DNA from: Nocardioides coralli
Lineage (GTDB): Bacteria > Actinomycetota > Actinomycetes > Propionibacteriales > Nocardioidaceae
Direction: 5' to 3'
Length of the DNA stretch: 64,000 bases
Assembly (NCBI RefSeq): GCF_019880385.1
Contig: NZ_CP082273.1
Location: forward strand, 3,224,001 to 3,288,000
The notes beneath the pieces are model-generated. The model made no database searches. It worked only from the letters and a program-made list of their open reading frames with translations, and was not told the DNA's origin. Below are positions 53,616 through 62,026 of this stretch, in pieces. Numbering within the stretch: position 1 is the stretch's first letter; the number at the start of each line of letters is the position of its first letter. A program made the translations under genes and the position numbers.

Positions 53616-54869
53616 TCAGAGACCGGCCACCGCGTCGTAGAGCTCGTTGGCCGCGAAGGCGACGAACACGAGGGCGGTGAGTGCCATCAGCACGTTGGAG
53701 GCCAGCTTGTTGCGCCACTCCCCCGCGACCCGGTCGCTGTTGAGGATCCACAGCAGCGTCACCGCGAGGAACGGCATGAAGAAGGCCCCGAGCACGCCGT
53801 AGGCGAGGATCAGCCAGATCGGCTCCCCGACCAGGATCAGCGCGATCGGCGGCAGGGTGAGCCAGAGAATGTAGGCCCGGTACGCCTTGCTGCCGGAGCC
53901 TCGCTCGGGGTCGCCCTCGGGCAGCTTGCGGACGTGGCCGGCGAAGTCGGCGAACATCAGGGAGACGCCGTTCCAGACCCCGATCAGCGACGACATCGCC
54001 GCCGCCCAGAAACCGACCAGGAAGATCGTGCCCGCCGTCGGGCCGTAGCGGTCCTCCAGCACGCCGCCGAGGTCGAGCAGCCCGGCACCACCCGCTTCGA
54101 CGGCGATGCCTGCGGAGTAGAGCAGCTCGGCCCCGACGATCAGGGTCGCGGTCACGAAGAGGCCGGTCACCAGGTAGGCCACGCCGTTGTCGAGGCGCAT
54201 CACGCGCATGTGGGACGCGGTGGTCCAGCCCTTCTCCCGCACCCAGTAGCCGTACGCCGCGAGCGTGATGGTCCCGCCGACGCCGCCGGCGACCGCGAGC
54301 GTGGTGATGAGGCCGCCCTCGGGGACCATCGGGGCCAGCCCGGTCAGGACCTCGGCGAGGTTGGGCACGGTCAGTGCCGCCGCCATCACCATCGCCACGA
54401 ACATGATGCCGACGAGGGCCGCGCAGACCTTCTCGAAGATGCCGTAGCGGCCTGACCACACGAGGGCGAGCCCGAGCAGGCCGGAGAGGATGCCCCACGC
54501 CTCGACAGGGAGCCACGGCAGCAGCGCGTTGAGCGGGAGACCGGTGCCGGCCATGGCGGCGGCGCCGTAGACGAACCCCCAGACGACGATGTAGGGGCCG
54601 AAGTACCACGTCGTCCACGGCCCGAGGCTGGTCCAGCCCTCGTAGATCGTGCGGCCGGTGGCCAGCGAGTAGCGGCCCGCACCCTCGACCAGCACCACCT
54701 TCATGACGCAGCCGAGGACCACCGCCCACAGGAGCGCGTAGCCGTAGCTGCTGCCGGCGACGAGGGTGGCGACGAGGTCGGCGGCGCCGACGCCGGTGGC
54801 GGCGACGACGATGCCGGGTCCGACGAGCGACCACTTCGGGGTGGTGGTCGGGACGGTGTCCATGCTCAC
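53616..54869 (-). CDS. Divergent Nramp-family transporter lacking the classic metal motifs
   Basis: The 417-aa protein has about eleven transmembrane helices and the Nramp fold opening [21 protein letters not shown]. The metal-binding DPGN of TM1 is replaced by a GVGAAD-type sequence, and the MPH of TM6 reads [10 protein letters not shown], so typical Mn2+/Fe2+ coordination is absent. It may move another cation or solute. GTG at 54869 is chosen because GGAAGGA lies 8 nt upstream; ATG two codons later is possible. It heads a probable four-gene operon with two esterases and an ATP-grasp protein. Confidence 0.8.
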   Translation of the reverse strand: MSMDTVPTTTPKWSLVGPGIVVAATGVGAADLVATLVAGSSYGYALLWAVVLGCVMKVVLVEGAGRYSLATGRTIYEGWTSLGPWTTWYFGPYIVVWGFVYGAAAMAGTGLPLNALLPWLPVEAWGILSGLLGLALVWSGRYGIFEKVCAALVGIMFVAMVMAAALTVPNLAEVLTGLAPMVPEGGLITTLAVAGGVGGTITLAAYGYWVREKGWTTASHMRVMRLDNGVAYLVTGLFVTATLIVGAELLYSAGIAVEAGGAGLLDLGGVLEDRYGPTAGTIFLVGFWAAAMSSLIGVWNGVSLMFADFAGHVRKLPEGDPERGSGSKAYRAYILWLTLPPIALILVGEPIWLILAYGVLGAFFMPFLAVTLLWILNSDRVAGEWRNKLASNVLMALTALVFVAFAANELYDAVAGL

Positions 54870-54966
54870 GGGAGGGGTCCTTCCGGCCGAGATCCGGGGT
54901 CCTGGGCACGCTACCCCGTGGGACCGGCGGTGGTCAGTGCCCCGTCCGTCGCACCATGATGAGGGC

Positions 54967-56601
<1,635 letters not shown>

Positions 56602-56653
56602 GACGCGCGGGTCGACGAGCACCAGACCGCGGTCGAGGCCGGCCTCCAGCCGG

Positions 56654-57250
56654 TCACGGGCCGCACGCGGCGTCCATGTGCCGGATGAGGGCCAGCTCCA
56701 TCGTCGCGTCGTGGTCACCGCTGAGGTCCTGGTGGACCACTCCGCGCTGGTCCCGCCAGGTGAGGGCGAGCGGCTGGGCGCTGGGCGTCCAGCGGGTCGC
56801 GAGCTCGCAGTGACGGGGGCTGATGAACAGCCTGACCCGCTCGAAGGAGTCGTTGACCGAGAGCTCGACCGGGAGCTCCGGGACCCGGATGTCGAGGGCC
56901 CGGCCCGGGCGGTGGATCCGCGTCACGGTGGCGGTCCCCGATCCGCGGCTGTGCAGCAGCACCGCGTCGACGCGCAGGGGGCCTTCCCCGTCCGGGGGGC
57001 TCGCAGTGTCGCTCAGCACGAGCCTGACGTCGTTGACGGCTGACGGTGCGGGGGGCGCCGGCTGCTCGACGGCCGGGTCGTCCTGCGCCCACAGCATGAC
57101 GGAGCCGCCGAGGAGCGTACCGACCACGAAGACCGCCGCGATGACACCCCGGAGCCGCCACCGGGCGGGGATGCGGTCGAGCAGGGGCGGGCGAGGGGGA
57201 CCGCCCTCGAGCATCTCCCCCTGCGGCGACTGCGTCCCACTGGGAGCCAC
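56654..57250 (-). CDS. Hypothetical single-pass membrane protein
   Basis: The 198-aa protein has a Pro-rich cytoplasmic N-terminus (about 1-33), one transmembrane helix (LRGVIAAVFVVGTLLGGSVMLW, about 34-54) and an extracytoplasmic beta-rich domain with a single conserved-looking Cys pair (PRHCELATRW and MDAACGP). No known family is recognised. GTG is the start codon; no clear ribosome binding site is seen. It is convergent with pgm and starts 9 bp after the MDR reductase gene on the same strand, so it may share that transcript. Confidence 0.6.
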   Translation of the reverse strand: MAPSGTQSPQGEMLEGGPPRPPLLDRIPARWRLRGVIAAVFVVGTLLGGSVMLWAQDDPAVEQPAPPAPSAVNDVRLVLSDTASPPDGEGPLRVDAVLLHSRGSGTATVTRIHRPGRALDIRVPELPVELSVNDSFERVRLFISPRHCELATRWTPSAQPLALTWRDQRGVVHQDLSGDHDATMELALIRHMDAACGP

Positions 57251-57259
57251 CCCAGCACC

Positions 57260-58309
57260 CTAGGCCGACTCCTCGTCACCCGCCTCTCGCACGGCGACGG
57301 CGACCTTGCCCACGACGTGGCCCGCGCTGAGCTCTTCCATGGCCTCACGGACGTCGGCGAGGGGGTGCACGCCGTGCACCGGCGGGACCAACGACCCGTC
57401 CTCGACGGCCCGGGCCAGTCGCTCCAGGTCCGCCACGGCCTTCTCGCGGCTGGTCAGCAGCACGAACCGCTGGCGCGACAGCAGCATGCGCACGACCCAG
57501 CGCAACGGGCGGCCGAAGCCCCCGGTCCACTCGCCCCCGGCCTCGCTGCCGACGAACACCAGCGCACCCCGCGGCTCCAGGACGCGACGCAGTCGGTGCA
57601 GCGGGGCGCCGCCGGCGACGTCGATGATCGCGTCGTAGCGCTCCTCGCCCTCGGTCGGGTCGGTGGTCGCGTAGTCGAGGACCCGCGACGCGCCCCAGCG
57701 GCGGACGGCGTCGGCCTTGGCCGCGCTGCACACCCCCGTGACGACGGCGCCCCGGGCGACGGCCAGCTGCACGGCGTAGGCGCCGACCCCGCCGGAGGCC
57801 CCGGTCACCAGGACCCGGTCACGCGCCCCGACCCGGGCGGCGTCGAGCGCCTGCAGCGCGGTGAGCCCCGAGATCGCGAGCACGGCTGCCTGCACCGGAG
57901 TCGCTCCCGCCGGCTGGTGGGCCAGCCGCGCCTCCTGCGCGGTGGCGTACTCGGCAAGCGAGCCGCGAGCGGCGCCGAAGACCCGGTCGCCGACGCGAAA
58001 CCGTGTCACGCCCGCGCCGAGGGCGACCACGGTCCCCGCGACGTCACGCCCGGGGACGTAGGTGCCGCGCGGGCCGCGCCAGCCGACGAAGGGCCGCAGC
58101 ATCCTCGGCGTCCCCGTCATGAGATGCCAGGTACCGCGGTCGATGGCGGCAGCCTCGACGCGCAGCAGCACCTCACCGCGATCCGGCACGGGGACGGGGA
58201 CGTCCTCGAGCTCGAGGACTCCCGCGTCGCCGTACGCGCGCTGGACCACGGCGTGCATGGTCCCGGTGGGCGCGGGCGTCTCGGTGGGCGGCTGGGTGGG
58301 TGCAGCCAT
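57260..58309 (-). CDS. Zinc-independent MDR-family NAD(P)-dependent alcohol/quinone oxidoreductase
   Basis: The 349-aa protein is a medium-chain dehydrogenase/reductase. The N-terminal GroES-like fold includes VPVPVPDRGEVLLRVEAAA and YVPGRDVAGTVVALGAGVTRF, and the cofactor loop is VLVTGASGGVGAYAVQLA. Structural and catalytic zinc cysteines are absent, placing it with quinone-oxidoreductase-like enzymes. The ATG has AGGAG upstream. A TetR gene is divergent, with a near-perfect operator covering both promoters, so this enzyme is probably induced by a ligand of that repressor, perhaps a xenobiotic or quinone. Confidence 0.88.
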   Translation of the reverse strand: MAAPTQPPTETPAPTGTMHAVVQRAYGDAGVLELEDVPVPVPDRGEVLLRVEAAAIDRGTWHLMTGTPRMLRPFVGWRGPRGTYVPGRDVAGTVVALGAGVTRFRVGDRVFGAARGSLAEYATAQEARLAHQPAGATPVQAAVLAISGLTALQALDAARVGARDRVLVTGASGGVGAYAVQLAVARGAVVTGVCSAAKADAVRRWGASRVLDYATTDPTEGEERYDAIIDVAGGAPLHRLRRVLEPRGALVFVGSEAGGEWTGGFGRPLRWVVRMLLSRQRFVLLTSREKAVADLERLARAVEDGSLVPPVHGVHPLADVREAMEELSAGHVVGKVAVAVREAGDEESA

Positions 58310-58331
58310 GGGGACTCCTGACCAGTGGTTC

Positions 58332-58356
58332 CGTACTTTGTACGGTACAAAGTACG
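58332..58356. promoter_or_regulatory. TetR-type operator between the MDR and TetR genes
   Basis: The 12-bp arms CGTACTTTGTAC and GTACAAAGTACG are perfect inverted copies separated by one base. The site lies 22 nt from the MDR start and 14 nt from the TetR start, so one dimer or two could repress both. Confidence 0.8.
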
Positions 58357-58370
58357 ATAAGGTTCGACAC

Positions 58371-59027
58371 GTGTCCACCCCCACCCGTGCTCCCCGCAAC
58401 ACGCTGAGCCGGGAGCTGGTGGTCGAGAACGCGGTGCGGCTCGCCGACCGCGACGGCCTGGGGTCGCTGACGATCCGGGCCCTGGCCGCCGAGTGCGGGG
58501 CCCGGCCGATGGCGATCTACCACCACATCGCCAACAAGGAGGCGATCCTCGACGCGATCGTCGACGCGGTGTACGCCGAGGTCCACCTCCCCCGCGCCGA
58601 CCGCCCGTGGCGGGACGAGCTGGCCGAGCGGTCCCGGTCGATGCGCGCGGCGCTGGCGCGTCACCCCTGGGCGCTGGCGGTCCTGGAGAGCCGTCGCAAC
58701 CCGGGCGCGGAGACGCTGCGTGGGCACGAGGCGTGCCTGGAGATCCTGCGCACCGCCGGCTTCTCGTTGCCCGCCACCGCCCACGCGTACGCCCTGCTCG
58801 ACGCCTTCGTCTACGGGTTCGCGGTGCAGGAGGCGATGCTCGACCAGGCCGGCCTCGACGACGACCCTGCGGACCTCGTCGAAGGTCTCGACCTGTCGCG
58901 CTTCCCCCGGATGGCCGAGTTCGCGAGCGGGCACGTGCTCACCGAGGGCTACTCCTTCGGCAGCTCCTTCGAGGTCGGCCTCGAGCTCACGCTGGACTCC
59001 CTCGACCGGCTGCGGCACACGTACTAG
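58371..59027 (+). CDS. TetR-family transcriptional regulator
   Basis: The 218-aa repressor has the N-terminal HTH (about 10-60; LSRELVVENAVRLADRDGLG, SLTIRALAAECGARPMAIYHHIANKEAILDAI) and a TetR_C-type ligand domain (about 75-215; RHPWALAVLESRRNPG, ETLRGHEACLEILRTAGFS). This layout resembles the TetR_C_11/13-like repressors. It almost certainly binds the palindrome just upstream and controls the MDR oxidoreductase and itself. Its GTG has no ribosome binding site, and TACGAT lies 12 nt upstream. The 11-bp repeats and the MMPL gene follow. Confidence 0.9.
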   Translation: MSTPTRAPRNTLSRELVVENAVRLADRDGLGSLTIRALAAECGARPMAIYHHIANKEAILDAIVDAVYAEVHLPRADRPWRDELAERSRSMRAALARHPWALAVLESRRNPGAETLRGHEACLEILRTAGFSLPATAHAYALLDAFVYGFAVQEAMLDQAGLDDDPADLVEGLDLSRFPRMAEFASGHVLTEGYSFGSSFEVGLELTLDSLDRLRHTY

Positions 59028-59040
59028 AGGGACACCCCAC

Positions 59041-59073
59041 GTCGACCCCAAGTCGACCTCAAGACGATCCCAA
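59041..59073 (+). repeat. Three 11-bp direct repeats upstream of the MMPL transporter
   Basis: GTCGACCCCAA, GTCGACCTCAA and GACGATCCCAA follow each other without spacing, and the preceding 11 bp (59030-59040) match at 7 positions. Head-to-tail 11-bp units are the binding mode of OmpR/PhoB and SARP winged-helix activators, which suggests an activator site for the MMPL gene starting at 59125. Confidence 0.5.
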
Positions 59074-59124
59074 GCGGACGGCGCGACGGTGGCCGGGACA
59101 GCCACCCACCACCGAAGGACCGTC

Positions 59125-61287
59125 ATGTCCCACCTCCTCCACCGCCTCGGCCGCGGCGCTGCCGCCCACCCGTGGCGGACCCTCGCCGGCTGGCTCGTCG
59201 TCGCCGCCACCGTGCTCGGTCTCGCCGGCGGGTTCGGCGGGACGACACAGGACGACTACGACGTGCCCGACGCAGCGGCCCAGGTCGGCGTCGACCAGCT
59301 GCGGGAGCACCTGCCCGAGGCCGGCTACGCCTCCGCCCAGGTCGTGGTGCACGACCGGGACGGCGCCAGGCTGGCCGAGTCCGAGATCGTCGCGCTGGCC
59401 GATCGGCTCGCGGAGCTGCCGCACGTCGCGGCGGTCTCCCCGGCCCGCTACTCCGACGACGGTGACACCGCGCTCCTCGACGTCGCCTACGACGTCCCCC
59501 TCACCCACGCCGACGTCATGGGGGACCTCGAGCCCCTCGAGGGCGCTGCGGCCCCCACCCGCGACGCCGGCCTCCAGGTCGAGCTCGGCGGTGAGGTGCC
59601 GAGCAGTGCGGCCGCGCCCATGGAGGGCTATGGCGAGCTGATCGGGATCGTGACGGCGCTCGTGATCCTGGTCGTCGCGCTCGGCTCCGTCGTCGCGGCC
59701 GGGCTGCCCGTGCTCGTCGCGGTCGGCGGGCTCGCGGTCAGCGCCGGCGGCGTGCTGCTGCTCGCCGCCGTGACCGATGTCAGCACCATCGCCCCGGTCG
59801 TCGCGACCATGGTCGGGCTCGGTGTCGGGATCGACTACGCCCTCCTCATCGTGACCCGGTACGCCGAGAACGTGCGGGCCGGCCACGCCGTGCCCGAGGC
59901 GGCCGGGCGTGCGGTCGCCACCGCCGGCCGCTCGGTGGTGTTCGCCGCGAGCACCGTGCTGGTCTCGCTGATGGGCCTGCGGTTCTCGGGGCTCTCCACC
60001 TTCGAGAGCTTCGGCTTCGCCACGGCCATCGCCGTCGTCGCCGTCGCCGCCTCCGCCCTCACCCTCGTGCCAGCCCTGTGCCGGCTGGCCGGTCGGCGGA
60101 TCCTGCCGCGCCGCAGCCGCAGGACCCCGACGCGCCCGGTGGCGCCGAGTGAGTCGTGGACCAGCCGCTGGGCCGCTCGCGTCGGGCGCCGGCCGCTCCC
60201 CTGGGCCGTCGGTGCCGCGTTGCTGATGGTGCTGCTCGCGCTGCCGGTGCTCGACATGCGCACCTGGCCGCAGGACGCCAGCATCCAGTCGACCGACCTC
60301 ACCACGCGGCAGGCCTACGACCTCGTCGCCGCGGAGTACGGCGCCGGCCACAACGGTCCGCTCACGCTGGTCGTCGACCGGGAGCGCGTATCCGACGGGG
60401 AGGCCGCGGCGCTCGCCACGAGCCTGGACGAGCGCGGCGACATCGCCTCGGTGACCGAGCCCTTCGCCTCACCGGACGGCGCCATCTCGGTGCTGACCGC
60501 CGTGCCGACGTTCGGGCCCACCGACGAGCGGATGCCGGGGCTGGTCGCGTCGGTCCGCGACCAGGTCCCCGACGGGGTCGAGGTCACCGGGGCGACGGCG
60601 ATGATGTCCGACATCGCCGACCTGCTGGCCGACCGGATGTGGCTGGTCATCGCCTTCGTGGTGGCGGTCTCGGTCGTGCTGCTGGCCATGGTGTTCCGCT
60701 CGGTCGTGGTGCCGCTCAAGGCGGCGGCCATGAACCTGCTGAGCATCGGGGCGGCGTACGGCGTGATGGTCGCCGTCTTCCAGTGGGGCTGGGGCACCGA
60801 CCTGCTCGGCCTCGACCACTCCGTGCCCGTGTCGAGCTGGGTGCCGATCCTGATGTTCACCATCCTGTTCGGCCTGTCGATGGACTACGAGGTGTTCCTG
60901 CTCTCCCGGATCCGGGAGGACTGGGAGGCCACCGGCGACGCCCATCGCAGCGTCACCCGCGGGCTCGCCGCCACCGGCCGGGTCATCTCGTGCGCCGCCG
61001 CGATCATGATCGCCGTCTTCCTGGGCTTCGCCACCGAGGTCGACGTCGTCGTGAAGATGCTCGGCGTCGGGATGGCGGTCGCGATCCTGCTCGACGCGAC
61101 CCTGGTCCGGATGGTCCTCGTGCCCGCGACCATGTCGCTGCTCGGTCGCTGGAACTGGTGGCTGCCGACGTGGCTGGACCGCCTGCTCCCCGGGGTCCGC
61201 GCCGAGATCACCGAGGCCGACCTCGCCCTGCTCGACACCACCGACACCACCCCGAACACCACCACCCGAGAGGACGCACTCCGATGA
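59125..61287 (+). CDS. MMPL-family RND transporter
   Basis: The 720-aa membrane protein has 12 predicted helices in two similar halves, each with an external loop after the first helix. Typical MMPL segments are HPWRTLAGWLVVAATVLGLA at the start, LGVGIDYALLIVTRYAEN and its second-half counterpart LFGLSMDYEVFLLSRIREDW, carrying the proton-relay Asp residues. Family members export lipids or drugs driven by the proton gradient. The ATG is preceded by GAAGGACC. The stop overlaps the hemerythrin gene start (ATGA). A TetR gene and 11-bp repeats lie upstream. Confidence 0.92.
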   Translation: MSHLLHRLGRGAAAHPWRTLAGWLVVAATVLGLAGGFGGTTQDDYDVPDAAAQVGVDQLREHLPEAGYASAQVVVHDRDGARLAESEIVALADRLAELPHVAAVSPARYSDDGDTALLDVAYDVPLTHADVMGDLEPLEGAAAPTRDAGLQVELGGEVPSSAAAPMEGYGELIGIVTALVILVVALGSVVAAGLPVLVAVGGLAVSAGGVLLLAAVTDVSTIAPVVATMVGLGVGIDYALLIVTRYAENVRAGHAVPEAAGRAVATAGRSVVFAASTVLVSLMGLRFSGLSTFESFGFATAIAVVAVAASALTLVPALCRLAGRRILPRRSRRTPTRPVAPSESWTSRWAARVGRRPLPWAVGAALLMVLLALPVLDMRTWPQDASIQSTDLTTRQAYDLVAAEYGAGHNGPLTLVVDRERVSDGEAAALATSLDERGDIASVTEPFASPDGAISVLTAVPTFGPTDERMPGLVASVRDQVPDGVEVTGATAMMSDIADLLADRMWLVIAFVVAVSVVLLAMVFRSVVVPLKAAAMNLLSIGAAYGVMVAVFQWGWGTDLLGLDHSVPVSSWVPILMFTILFGLSMDYEVFLLSRIREDWEATGDAHRSVTRGLAATGRVISCAAAIMIAVFLGFATEVDVVVKMLGVGMAVAILLDATLVRMVLVPATMSLLGRWNWWLPTWLDRLLPGVRAEITEADLALLDTTDTTPNTTTREDALR

Positions 61288-62024
61288 CCCCAGCTCCGAT
61301 GACCCAGCACACCGTGACCGACCCGGCGTGGCCCCGCCAGGTCCGGCTCCCCGGCCAGACGGCCGCCCACCCCGGCCCGGTCGACATGACGATGATGTAC
61401 GTGATGCACCACGCGTTCCGGCGCGACCTCGCCCGGTTCGCCGTCGCCGCGGAGGCCACTCCGGCCACCGACCGGCCGGCCTGGCAGGCGCTCGGGCGGG
61501 CGTGGCGGCAGTTCGCCGCCGCCCTGCACCACCACCACAGCGGCGAGGACGCGGGCCTGTGGCCGTTGATGGAGGAGCGGGCCACGCCCGAGGAACGGCA
61601 GGTGCTCGCGGCCATGGAGGCCGAGCACGCCGAGATCGACCCGATCCTCGAGGCGTGCGCGGCGGGTTTCGAGCGACTGGCCACCGAGCCCGACGACGAC
61701 GCCCGGCACGCGCTGGCGGTCCGGCTCGTCGCAGGGCGCGAGCGGCTCGGCCACCACCTGCGCCACGAGGAGACCGAGGCGATCGCGATCGCCCAGCGGG
61801 TCATCAGCCAGACCGAGTGGGAGCGGGTCGAGGCGGAGCACTTCCGCTCCGGCCTGGCCTTCCGCGAGGTCGCAGCGCTGGTCCCGTGGGTGATGGACGG
61901 CCTCCCCGACGAGGTACGCCGCCGGCTGCTCGGGCAGCCGGGGGGACTCGTGCTGCGGCTCGTGGGGTGGCTGACCGGCCCGGCGTACGAACGGCGGAGT
62001 CGCGTGGCCTTCCGCCACGCCTGA
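61284..62024 (+). CDS. Hemerythrin HHE-domain protein
   Basis: The 246-aa protein has a hemerythrin-like di-iron bundle in residues about 35-175: His ligands in YVMHHAFRRDL, ALHHHHSGEDAGLWPLM (HxxxE pattern), AMEAEHAEIDPIL and GHHLRHEETEAIA. Such proteins bind O2 or NO or buffer iron and oxidative stress. The remaining C-terminal region (about 185-246) is less conserved and ends basic. Translation is coupled to the MMPL transporter by an ATGA overlap, an unusual pairing whose biochemical meaning is not known. Confidence 0.87.
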   Translation: MTPAPMTQHTVTDPAWPRQVRLPGQTAAHPGPVDMTMMYVMHHAFRRDLARFAVAAEATPATDRPAWQALGRAWRQFAAALHHHHSGEDAGLWPLMEERATPEERQVLAAMEAEHAEIDPILEACAAGFERLATEPDDDARHALAVRLVAGRERLGHHLRHEETEAIAIAQRVISQTEWERVEAEHFRSGLAFREVAALVPWVMDGLPDEVRRRLLGQPGGLVLRLVGWLTGPAYERRSRVAFRHA

Positions 62025-62026
62025 GG

